This document shows, in pieces, positions 22,105-32,900 of a stretch of 64,000 bases of DNA (position 1 is the stretch's first letter; each line of letters opens with the position of its first letter). Position numbers and translations under genes: made by a program. Source of the DNA: Tachypleus tridentatus (Eukaryota; Arthropoda; Merostomata; Xiphosura; Limulidae). Where the stretch lies: the NCBI RefSeq assembly GCF_004210375.1, contig NC_134833.1, forward strand, positions 50,710,782 through 50,774,781, in the 5' to 3' direction. The notes under the pieces were generated by a model that was given only the letters and a program-made list of their open reading frames with translations, was not told where the DNA came from and did not search any database.

Positions 22105-24406
22105 TCTCTATGACAATTTTAATATTTATTCTTGTTTCAGTGCCAATGAGAGTAGCATCGTTAATGGAATGATCAAGTTGGTTAAAGTGTTGAGCAACAG
22201 GAAGATATTTTCCGGTGTTAATAGGAGATTTATGGTTATTGAATCTTCGTCTAAGACTTCTTTGTGTATGTCCTGCATATCGGTGATTGCATTTTTTTAC
22301 AACAGGTACTTCAGGAAATATCTGTTTAAGGTTTTAGTTAAGTTGTAGTAGATTAAAATGTTTTTTTTTCACAATTCGTTAAACGTTTCTGCGTTTAAAC
22401 TGATAGGTAATAATAAGCGGAATGTTATTTGAAACTTTATTATTACTTTGATTTAAAATGTTTTTACTGCTGAGAGCTGTTAGTCATTTCAATCTGTCTG
22501 TCGGTTTTGGTATATTTAAATCTTATTTGTAACATGGTTTGTTTTAGATCTTTGGTGTTCGCTCTATAGTCTGTTTCATTTGAGCATATTTTCTTTATTT
22601 TTAAGATCTTGGCTTATGTAATGTCCTATCTAGTGTGAACGGTATGACAGCTTTCAAAGTAAAGGTATTGTGGTTTGTCTGTATCTTTTTGCATAAGTCG
22701 ATGAGTAATAAAGAAAAATAATTTGAGTAGGCAAGTATTCAAAGGTAAAATTGATTGTCTTGCGATAGGAGTTTGCTTGTGAAATAAATTCTTTAAGTGG
22801 CTGAAGACCGACTGTTCAAATAAAAAATGTCATCTATGTAACGTTTCTGCATAATATTTTACAGGACTTAGTTGAAAAACCTGGTTTTAAATGTGACCTC
22901 GTTATATGTTGAAATAATTGGAAATCAGTTTGCTGGTCATTGAGTACCATTAACCTAAACGTATAGCTCATTATTAAATTCGAATTTCTTCAGAGTTAAA
23001 ATCAGGCTGACAAGATCAGATACTATTTGAGATTCTGATGGGTTAGAAAGGTTTAATGTGAGCTTTAGAGTGTCTAGTCTTTCATCATGTGGAATATTGG
23101 TCTAGTGAGAAGAAACATCCATCATGCAAAGAAGATTATTGGATAGTAATTATCAGTTAATATTTATAGCCTCTTTGATGTCACGAAATTAGGTGGTATC
23201 CTTTATGTAAAAGAATACACGTTATGTGTTGGTAAATAAAAGCGGATAGCTTTCAGTAGCAATATTTATATTAGAAATTATGGATTAGTCAGGGTTGTTT
23301 AGTCTGCGTGTTTTTAGTAATATATAAAATCTATCAGGAAAAGCTTGTCTAGATATCAAATAGTGAAACTTTTATTTGCTAATTTTATTACCTTGGATAC
23401 GTTCTTTAAGCTTATCAATCATTGTTTTAATAAACTGAATTGTAGGATCATGTGAGAATTTTTATATTATAGTGTTCTCTAGTTGCCGGTCAGCTTTCGT
23501 GACGTAGTAATCTTTGTTAAGAATAACAGTAGCTCCTTCCTAGTCTACTGGCTTTGTTATGATATTTGTGTTCAGTTCAAAATCTTTTAGAAAAATATTT
23601 CATTTTTGCTTAACATATTTACGATATTTCTTGGAAAATTTTAAGGTTTGTACTATGTCATTTTCTATTGTTTCAATATAACGCTCTAACTGTTGGTGGA
23701 GGTGTCCATAAGCACTTTTCACGATGACGAGAAACCCACTTGAAATAAAAATATATACGGTTGGAATGGGTATTAATACATAAATACTTTTCGTTAAAGC
23801 TCAGTATATGCTCATTTTTCAGTTGAATGAAGTTTATTGTGAAAAAATTTTAGTTTTCTGGAGAATTTATGCAAGTCAGAAAGAAGTTCAGACCCTTTAA
23901 CATAGCTGTTATTGTGTAGAATTTGAGACCTTTTACTACGGAGACTGAGTTCAGTTTCAGAGGAACTAAAAAGATTAACGATGTTAGAAATACGTGGGGA
24001 ATGTTCATCGTTATCTGTACAAATTATAACGTCGCCGTTATCTTCAATAGATTCATTACCTAGAGAAGGCTTATGTGTATTAGAGGATGAAGTGTTTTGA
24101 AACATTTTTAAGCTGTTCATTGTAAGTTAAAGTGGTTTTAATAGTATCTGGTATATTGCTTGGCGCTATGTTTAATTCTTTATAATAAAGAAAAGGACTG
24201 GAGAGAATTATGTTAGAAGATTTTTCTGAATTGATGTTTTTGGTAGGAAGATTAATTTTGTTGTTCTTTTTAAAAAGGAATGTATCAGTTCTCTTTCTAA
24301 CTTTTTGTAGTTCTTTTTATTTCAGCGAAGAAAGGTCATAATAGTGAAAAATATCGACAGAAGATTTTTACTGATATTCATGAGTTCTAAGAAGATGTTT
24401 ACAAGG

Positions 24407-24741
24407 ATAAAAGAAGCTTATTGGATCGATAACCTAAACATTGCTCAACCTTTCGTAATCATCTTAAATCCTGGAACCAGTGATTTTCCATCAATGGTTT
24501 CATCTCTGTCAGAAAAATAATAAATATTATTTGCTTATTTCTTTCTTGTAGCGTGAACCCTAATTGTTCCATAACTTATTATCTGTTTAAGATGATTTCC
24601 CTTATTTGTGTGTATAAATTAATTACCTCACCATCTCTTCTTCAATCACTCGCCAGGTGTCACTTTTATTTCACTTAAACTCTTAAGTATAGTTTTATTT
24701 ATACCTTTTTTTGACTACTTCTGACGCGAAATATCCCTAAC
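24407..24741 (+). repeat. Penelope-like element, right inverted terminal repeat
   Basis: Reverse-complement copy of the left repeat. It also carries, on the plus strand, a decayed copy of the end of the coding frame (GTSDFPSMVSSLSEK style), so the repeat includes coding sequence. Confidence 0.8.
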
Positions 24742-24945
24742 AATAGTTAATACTTTAGTTTACTAAGTAACTTCAGTGATGTAGCGATCAATGTTGAAGC
24801 AAGAGTTAATACTGCTTTATTTGTTAACTTTATTAGATACTCAGTGTTCTTAAGATATTTATCCTAAATTGCTGGGTATGAAGTGGATCTGATGTTCAAT
24901 GGTTTGCTATTAGCTGTCATAAGGCTATGAGTGCATCATAAGGGA

Positions 24946-25229
24946 ATTTGTTTTTTTGTTTGTTTTGGAATTTCGCACAAAGCTACTTGAGGGCTATCTG
25001 TGCTAGCCGTCCTTAATTTAGCAGTGTAAGACTAGAGGGAAGGCAGCTAGTCATCACCTCCCACCGCCAACTCTTGGGCTACTCTTTTACCAACGACTAG
25101 TGGGATTGATCGTCACATTATAACGCCCCCACGGCTGAAAGGGCAAGCATGTTTTGCGCGACCGGGATGCGAACCCGCGACCCTCAGATTACGAGTCGCA
25201 CGCCTTAACACGCTTGGCCATGTCGGGCC
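24946..25229 (-). mobile_element. SINE family A, full length
   Basis: Complete reverse-oriented copy from TTTGGAATTTCGCACAAAGC to TTGGCCATGTCGGGCC. A near-perfect 10-bp direct repeat (TCATAAGGGA at 24936-24945, TCATAAGAGA at 25230-25239) flanks it. Confidence 0.9.
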
Positions 25230-25262
25230 TCATAAGAGAAACGATCAAGTTTTACTAATTAA

Positions 25263-25376
25263 GGCCCCCCGCTAGTACAGCGGTATGTCTCCGGATTTAC
25301 AACGCTAAAATCAGGGGTTCGATTCCCCTCGGTGGGCTGAGCAGATAGACCCATGTGGCTTTGCTATAAGAAAATG
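25263..25376 (+). mobile_element. SINE family C copy
   Basis: Head CCCCCCGCTAGTACAGCGG, B box GGGGTTCGATTCCCCTCGG, tail CAGATAGACCCATGTGGC and AAGAAAATGC. It sits about 33 bp from the family A copy, in opposite orientation. Confidence 0.88.
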
Positions 25377-25696
25377 CTATAATACACATTTACAAATTAA
25401 GCATTCTATTAGATTCCAAGCGATACGCCGCCTTTCCTTAAACCTTGGGATATATTACTCAGTAATATGGTGTATTTTTAAATACTGCTTTCTTTATGTA
25501 GTCCTTTAAAGATTTTAAACAATTAGAAAAGCCTGTAACAATAGTATTCCAATCAAGCTACATTTTTCCAGTCTATTTCCGACGATACTTTCAGCTCAAT
25601 CCCGGACGAGACAAAAGGTACAGAAGTGATCTGAGCACTGTTTGTTTAAACCATTTACCGCATCAACAATTATTATGATGTGAGTGCCATTTCACA

Positions 25697-26079
25697 CTAG
25701 CGGAACGTCGCTAGCAATGGATACGGCGAATATAGAATGTTTGAAATACTATTATTCTACACTCTTCACGTTTTATAAAATATCGAAGGGAGTAAATAAT
25801 GTAGTGTTAAAACGTATAATAAGACTACCACTAATGTCTTATGTAAATAATGTAGTGTTAAAACATGTGATAAGACTACTACTAATGTCTTATGTAAATA
25901 GTGTAGTGTTAAAACATATAATAAGACAACCACTAATGTCTTATGTAAATAATGTAATGTTAAAACATGTAATAAGACTACCGCTAATGTCTTATAACAA
26001 CTATAATGAATCATAATCATGCTTCGCCAATTTCTAAAAGGCGTTCACACCATAACGGTTGTTGTTGTAACAAATGGCT
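25697..26079. repeat. Duplicated segment, left copy, with four 51-bp units
   Basis: Related throughout to 26403-26635: both have CAATGGATA(C/T)G(G/A), then TACACTCTTC or TACACTTTTC, a repeat part and TTCACAC near the end. Within the left copy, a 51-bp unit (GTAAATAATGTAGTGTTAAA, then ACATGTAATAAGACTACCAC, then TAATGTCTTAT) is repeated four times from about 25793 to 25996. Since 51 is a multiple of three, both strands look open there by chance. Confidence 0.7.
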
Positions 26080-26336
26080 TATACAGGGTGTTCGGAAAGT
26101 CGCTGTGCACTTATATATTTATTAGCAGACATGTTTCAATATAGAATACAGGAGGTAAATATGAATAACAATTGTAAACAATGTTGAAAGTGACCCCCGT
26201 TGGCATCAATACAGGCCTGGATCCTTCTTATTTTGTTTCTAAACACCGCTATCAGTTGATGGCTTGAAATAGACTGAATGAATGCTGTTATCGCTGCTTT
26301 CAAAACTGCACAGTGACTTTCCGAACATTCTGTATA
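26080..26336 (-). mobile_element. Small inverted-repeat transposon, internally deleted
   Basis: The left end TATACAGGGTGTTCGGAAAG and the right end in reverse TATACAGAATGTTCGGAAAG extend as about 30-bp terminal inverted repeats, flanking 257 bp. On the minus strand the interior keeps a transposase-like end (IRRIQACIDANGGHFQHC), so it is a deletion derivative of an autonomous element, probably of the Tc1/mariner group. A TA or TATA target duplication is likely but merges with the ends. Confidence 0.65.
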
Positions 26337-26402
26337 AATACTATTTCGACTACTCCTGTGTTTGTTGTATCCTATTAGCCTGATGAGATCTGGATTGAGC
26401 AA

Positions 26403-26635
26403 AACGCGTCGTCGGCAATGGATATGATGAATATAATATTGTTGAGATACTGTTATTATACACTTTTCAAATTCTTGAAAATCACTAAGGGATTAAATAT
26501 AGAATGTAGTGTTTAAAAATATAATAACCCTAATACTAATGTTTCATGACAAGTACAATTATAATCCTGTCTCGCCATCTTGTAAAAGGTTTTCACACTA
26601 TAAAAGTAGCTGTTAAAGATTTACACAAAGCGTAG
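26403..26635. repeat. Duplicated segment, right copy, with one 51-bp unit
   Basis: Partner of 25697-26079, but with only one diverged copy of the 51-bp unit (about 26495-26550). The small transposon lies between the two copies. Confidence 0.65.
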
Positions 26636-26839
26636 TATGCACGCGCAAACGTATGATATACTATATATCTTGACATATACGGTCTATTTTATGCTACATA
26701 TATAGTGTACAATACAAGTATACTACATTCTTTTTAATAGGTACCCATTTAATTATTAGACATCCATAAAATTCTTGAAACAGCTTTTGATTAGAATATT
26801 ACATTTTCAGTACAATATTTCTTCTTTAAAAATGACACA

Positions 26840-27030
26840 TAATCATAAACATATGCATAGTCTATTACTATATTAGACATATGCACAGTCTCTTACATAA
26901 GACATATACATAATTCATTGTAAACCAAAAAAACGTATACTATATTTACAGAACATATACATAATCTACAGTAAGAAACATACACGTAGTTTACTACATA
27001 AGACATATACATTCTAGTTTAAAACACACA
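26840..27030. repeat. Degenerate ~27-bp repeat
   Basis: ACATATACATA, ACATATGCATAG and similar phrases recur seven or so times with AGTCTATTAC or AGTTTACTACATAAG between them. Confidence 0.5.
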
Positions 27031-28069
27031 TACGTACATGGGCATATATATACTAATCTGGTAACCAATCACGCTTACAAAAGAGAAATTATTACAATAT
27101 AATTCTTTTGGGTAAAATATTTGTTGTTTTTTTCGAATAACATATTTTTGGTGTTTCCATCTGCTTAAATGTCTTTTGACCCTCGACTCACATGTTCCTA
27201 TCTCTAAATTACCAGCCAGCTTTTCCTTCGTTTTGTTTTGCTACTATCTTACATTTGGAAAAATCCAGAATTATTGAGAACTGTTACTTATTTTGGAGTA
27301 TGTGTGTTGTTTTGGAACCGTGTTAATTCAATAGAAAAATGAAAACATCTCCAGAATGACATATTAAACAGAAGTTAATCTTACAGTTCTTTTGTGAATA
27401 ATTTGTGAGTTATAGCAGAGGTTTATAAGAGGTCCAGACTGGTAACTATGGACATGATGACCGTCATGACCTCTAGACTCTAAAAGAGGTTGTAGAAAAT
27501 CAGATGTTTCTCTAATGATATCCTTATATTAAAACAACGTTTAAACCCAAGAGTAAATATTGTTAAAATGTTGGTTTAAGGAAAGTTGTTGTTGTTTTTT
27601 TTTATTAAAAACGACTTAATTTGTGGTTTCTTCGATACGATTTATACTGGACGGTAACAAAGATTTTATATCAAAACATTCGTGTGAACTAATATCGTTT
27701 AGTTCTTTGGAAAATGAAATATATTGATAAGTTTCATTGTCTGTGCGACTTATTCCGAAAGAAAAAGCTTAATATATTTAATAAAATTTTAGTTTGCTCA
27801 TTTGCAGTCTGAATCTGTCGTAGTTTTTAAAGTGTCAAGCTTACATTAACAGTCTCAATATGGAACTGGTATTTTAGGATTTTCCTACTTCATAGAAAAT
27901 GTATTAGAAAAAACAAATTAAACTTATTCCATCAAACACTTTATTTGTTATTGTAAGCATTCATATCCTAAAGGTATACATTGATAACACATAAAAGTTC
28001 AAACTCCTGCTATATGTGTGCGGAGATAAAGGTGTGAATTTATCAACTGAATTGAAGGCATATAAACGG
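27031..28069. other. Non-coding intronic stretch
   Basis: No repeat family recognised. Around 27428-27500 a GC-richer patch carries AGGTCC and TGACCT in an imperfect inverted arrangement, which may be nothing. Confidence 0.25.
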
Positions 28070-28165
28070 GTTCCCAGCGGCATAGCGGGATGTCTTCGGA
28101 CTTCAACCGCTTAAAACTGGGTTTCGGTATCGGTGATGGGCAAACAATCAATCGTGTAAATGGTG
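28070..28165 (+). mobile_element. SINE family B, tail-truncated
   Basis: Head CCCAGCGGCATAGCGGGATG, B box region GGGTTTCGGTATCGGTG, then GGGCAAACAATCAATCGTGT. Confidence 0.65.
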
Positions 28166-28308
28166 CATTAAAAAGAAAACTGTTAACATAATCCTTTCTA
28201 CCAAAATAATTCTATAACTATTATAAAATTTTGTTAATATATTTTTAGAAAGTTGTTTCTCTTCAAAATGTATAGACTTAAAATTAAACTTACGCATACT
28301 TGTGTGAA

Positions 28309-28422
28309 GGTCTCCAGTGGCACAGCGGCATATCTGCGGACTTGTACTGCTAGAAACCGACTTTCGATACCCCTGATGAGCAGAGCACAGATAACCATTT
28401 GTGTAGCTTTGTGCTTCATAAC
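28309..28422 (+). mobile_element. SINE family B copy
   Basis: Head CTCCAGTGGCACAGCGGC, B box CTTTCGATACCCC, tail CACAGATAACCATTTGTG and AGCTTTGTGCTTCATAAC. Overlapping open frames on both strands are shadows of this repeat. Confidence 0.8.
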
Positions 28423-29611
28423 AAATACCTTGTATGAAGTATGGTTTTTAAATATCATTATTTATCATATCATAATTTGATGTAGGAGTACCATTACTCC
28501 TTCATATGAAAGATGTGAAATTACACTATTTTTACAAGACTAATATAAAGACGCTTAACCTTAAGTACTAAAACGTTAAATACAAAGCTGTTAATTAATG
28601 TTCCCGCACTAAATATATTCACGAATTCATTATTTTCATTACTCAAATTATAGAAATATATTTTATTTCCATAAACACAAAACCAAAATAAAGAAAATTG
28701 TCATTTTGGTAATAGTATGAAGCAGATTGATCATGAAGGACAATAAAGACTTAGAAGCAGTGAAACTAAAAAAGGCTGTATAGGTTAGGATAACCACAAT
28801 AGGTCTTGCTATTACCTTACACGTTTTGGATTATCAGCGCTTAATAGAATAAGAGTTCAATACATAAATGTATTAGTTACACCCCATGTCCTTATGGAAC
28901 TTTGAAACACAAAAGAAAAATATCGACTTCAAAACAATATGTGCCAATTCTGATAGTACAATTAGTCATTCGAATAAACATATTTATTTACAGTTCAGTT
29001 GCTATTGGATACTCCATGTTTGGCAAACAAAAGCGTCAAAAACGATAACACAGGTTTGCCATGGTTTTTATTGTCTTGAGATGTTTACATATTATACAGT
29101 AATACCTGTACACTGAATCCGAAAATGATATCCATTTCTCCCAGTCACGTGCAGATGTTTCACAAAACATATTTCATATGCACGTCTACATAAGTGAATC
29201 ATTTTCATTGAAATCGGGTTACACTTCGTTATACTTAAAATGTTAACAATCACTGGATATATATTTCTCAAGACCAATCGCTACGCGAAAGTCTTATCGA
29301 TCGTTCTAAAACCCAAACATAACAATAAGAAATGCTAATTGTGGTAAAAGAAACAATGATTTGATCTAAATAGGAGATTTTTTTTTCCCTGGTTTCTAAA
29401 AAATCCTTACTTGGTAGAAACAAATAATAATATTTTCACGAAACTGAATTATAGAAACTCCGTTAATAAAACCAAAACAGCTTTTAGGAGATTTAAATTC
29501 GCAGGTCTGTGTTATTTAATAGACATAATACAGTTCAAGTTTAAGTTACAAATGTCTTATCCCTTGCATTGTGTATGTATGACGGAACAGTAATGGAACA
29601 CAAATTATTTA
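28423..29611. other. Non-coding intronic stretch
   Basis: AT-rich, nothing recognised. Short open frames at 28886-29116 and 29411-29593 lack any domain or splice context. Confidence 0.3.
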
Positions 29612-29743
29612 ACAGTTGTTGTTGTTGTTTTGAATTAAACACAAAGCTACACAATGGGCTATCTGTGCTCTGCCCACCACAAATATCGAAACCCGGTTTT
29701 TAGCGTTGTAAGTCCGCAGACGTACAGCTGAGCCACTGGGGGG
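29612..29743 (-). mobile_element. SINE family B copy
   Basis: Reverse orientation with a GTTGTTGTTGTT tail, AAACACAAAGCTACACAATG, CAGACGTACAGCTGAGCCAC and a GGGGGGC head start. A good family B reference. Confidence 0.85.
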
Positions 29744-29973
29744 CTAGTTATTTAACAATAACTAGCTAAGCGCTAATGGATACTTATGACACTTTTTGGA
29801 AGAAAGGTTCAAAGCCTCATTTATATTTTCGTTTAATGTTAGACTTTCAGTAAATATTATTTCTGCTATTAACTCAAGGAATGTAAACATTCTTAACTAT
29901 TCATCACAGAAGTACAATACGAACTTCTATAAGGCGGACATTAAAAATAAGCTAACCAGGTTTCTACGCAAAA

Positions 29974-32900
29974 GGAGTCGAGGAAGGGTAAGAGATTCAA
30001 ACTTCTGTGGTACATGTATTGTCAGTATTCTTTAGAGAGTCAAGAAAAAGTAAGATTTAAACTTCTGAGGTACATGTATTTTCAGTGTTCTTCAGAGAGT
30101 CAAGAAAAGGTAAGAAATTTAAACTTCTGTGGTACATGTATTGACAGTGTTCTTCAGAGAGTCAAGGAATGGTAAGAGATTCAAACTTCTGTGGTACATG
30201 TATTGTCAGTGTTCTTCAGAGAGTTGAAGAAAGGTAAGAGATTCAAACTTCTGTGGGACATGTATTGTCAGTGTTCTTTAGAGAGTTGAGGAAAGGTAAG
30301 AGATTCAAACTTCTGTGGGACATGTATTGTCAGTGTTCTTTAGAGAGTTGAGGAAAGGTAAGAGATTCAAACTTCTGTGGGACATGTATTGTCAGTGTTC
30401 TTTAGAGAGTCAAGGAAAGGTAACAGATTCAAACTTCGGTGGGAGATGTATTGTCAGTGTTCTTTAGAGAGTCAAAAAAAGGTAAGAGATTCAAACTTCT
30501 GTGGTACATATATTGTCAGTGTAATTTAGAGAGTCAAGAGAAGGTAGTGGATTTAAACTTCTGTGGTACATATATTGTCAGTGTTCTTTAGAGAGTTAAG
30601 GAAAGGTAAGAGATTCAAACTTCTGTGGTACATGTATTGTCAGTGTAATTTAGAGAGTCAAGGAAAGGTAATAGATTTAACCTTTTCTGATGAATGTATT
30701 GACAGTGTTCTTTAAAGAGTCAAGAAAAAGTAAGATTTAAACTTCTGAGGTACATGTATTGTCAGTGTTCTTCAGAGAGTCAAGGAATGGTAAGAGATTC
30801 AAACTTCTATGGTACATGTATTGTCAATGTTCTTTAGAGAGTCAAGAAAAGGTAAGAGATTCAAACTTCTGTGGGAATGTATTGTCAGTGTAATTTAGAG
30901 AGCCAAGAAAAGGTAAGAGATTCAAACTTCTGTGGGACATGTATTGTAGGTGTTCTTTAGAGAGTCGAGGAAAAGTAAGAGATTAAAACTTCTGTGGTAC
31001 ATGTATTCTCAGTGTTCTTTAGAGAGTCGAAAAAAAGTAAGAAATTAAAACTTCTGTGGTACATGTATTGTCAGAGTTCTTTAGAAAGTCGAGAAAAAGT
31101 AAAATATTAAAACTTCTGTGGTACATGTATTGTCAGTATAATTTAGAGAGTCAAAAGAAGGTAATAGATTTAAACTTCTGTGGTACATGTATTGTCAGTG
31201 TAATTTAGAGAGTCAAGGAAAGGTAATAGATTTAACCTTTTGTGGTACATGTATTGTCAGTGTTCTTTAGAGAGTCGAGGAAAGGTAAGAGATTAAAACT
31301 TCTGTGGTACATGTATTGTCAGTGTTCTTTTGAGAGTTAAGGAAAAGTAAGAGATTAAAACATCTCTGGTACATGTATTGTCAGTGTTCTTTAGAGAGTA
31401 GAGGAAAAGTAAGAGATTAAAACTTCTGTGGTACATGTATTGTCAGTATAATTTAGAGAGTCAATAGAAGGTAATAGATTTAAACTTCTGTGGTACATGT
31501 ATAGTCAGTGTTCTTTAGACAGTTAAGGAAAGGTAAGAGATTTAAACTTCTGTGGGACATGTATTGTCAGTGTTCTTTAGAGTGTCAAGGAAAGGTAAGA
31601 GATTCAAACTTCTGTGGGGCATGTATTGTCAGTGTTTTTTAGAGAGTCAAGGAAAGGTAATAGATTCAAACTTCTGTGGTACATGTATTGTCAGTGTTCT
31701 TTAGAGAGTCAAGAAAAAGTAAGATTTAAACTTCTGAGGTACATGTATTGTCAGTGTTCTTCAGAGAGTCAAGGAATGGTAAGAGATTCAAACTTCTGTG
31801 GTACATGTATTGTCAGTGTTCTTTAGAGAGTCAAGGAAAAGTAATAGATTCAAACTTCTGTGGGACATGTATTGTCAGTGTTCTTCAGAGAGTCAAAAAA
31901 TGGTAAGAGATTCAAACTTCTGTGGTACATGTATTGTCAGTGTTCTTTAGAGAGTCAAGGAAAGGTAAGAAATTCAAACTTCTGTGGGACATGTATTCTC
32001 AGTGTTCTTTAGAGAGTTAAGGAAAGGTAACAGATTCAAACTTCTGTGGGACATGTATTGTCAGTGTTCTTTAGAGTGTCAAGGAAAGGTAAGAGATTCA
32101 AACTTCGGTATGACATGTATTGTCAGTGTTCTTTAGAGATTTAAGGAAAGGTAAGAGATTCAAACTTCTGTGGGACATGTATTGTCAGTGTTCTTTAGAG
32201 AGTCAAGGAAAGCTAATAGATTTAAACTTCTGTGTAACATGTATTGTCAGTGTTCTTTAGAGAGTCGAGGAAAGGTAAGAGATTAAAACTTCTGTGGTAC
32301 ATGTATTGTCAGTGTTCTTTAGAGAGTCGAGGAAAAGTAAGAGATTAAAACTTCTGTGGTACATGTATTGTCAGTGTTCTTTACAGAGTCGAGGAAAGGT
32401 AATAGATTTAAACTTCTGTGGTACATGTATTGTCAGTGTAATTTAGAGAGTCAATAGAAGGTAAAAGATTCAAACTTTTGTGGTACATGTATTGTCAGTG
32501 TTCTTTAGAGAGTCGAGAAAAAGTAAGAGATTCAAACTTCTGTGGTACATGTATTGTCAGTGTAATTTAGAGAGTCAAGGAAAGGTAAGAGATTCAAACT
32601 TCTGTGGTACATGTATTGTCAGTGTTCTTTAGAGAGTTGAGGAAAGGTAAGAGATTCAAACTTCTGTGGTACATGTATTGTCAGTGTTCTTTAGAGAGTC
32701 AAGGAAAGGTAAGAAATTCAAACTTCTGTGGGACATGTATTGTCAGTGTTCTTTAGAGAGTTAAGGAAAGGTAACAGATTCAAACTTCTGTGGGACATGT
32801 ATTGTCAGTGTTCTTTAGAGTGTCAAGGAAAGGTAAGAGATTCAAACTTCTGTGGGACATGTATTGTCAGTGTTCTTTAGAGAGTTAAGGAAAGGTAAGA

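Larger units (their letters stand above)
21782..24741 (-). mobile_element. Penelope-like retroelement with inverted terminal repeats (broken)
   Basis: Read on the minus strand, the element has an N-terminal coding part (a frame open at 23812-24120). Near 23480-23570 is the conserved pre-RT stretch EGATVILNKDYYVTKA. RT motif A remains around 23070-23130 as DVSS..TNIPHDERLDTLKL, with a stop inside. At 22110-22300 is a GIY-YIG-type endonuclease end: CNHRYAGHTQRSLRRRF, then PVAQHFNQLDHSINDATLIG. RT followed by GIY-YIG is characteristic of Penelope-like elements. Frameshifts and stops make it inactive. Its ends, 21782-22104 and 24407-24741, are inverted copies of each other. It lies in Barx intron 1 in the same orientation as Barx. 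Confidence 0.8.

Noticed and set aside
23812..24120. Independent 102-residue gene
   Set aside because: It lies within the Penelope-like element, in the same orientation, at the place of its N-terminal coding part.
25684..26020. Long open frames on both strands with 17-residue repeats
   Set aside because: A 51-bp tandem repeat is open on both strands by arithmetic. There is no start context, domain or splice evidence.
27428..27500. Nuclear-receptor-like inverted half sites
   Set aside because: The match is imperfect, the sites are short, and nothing nearby supports a regulatory element.
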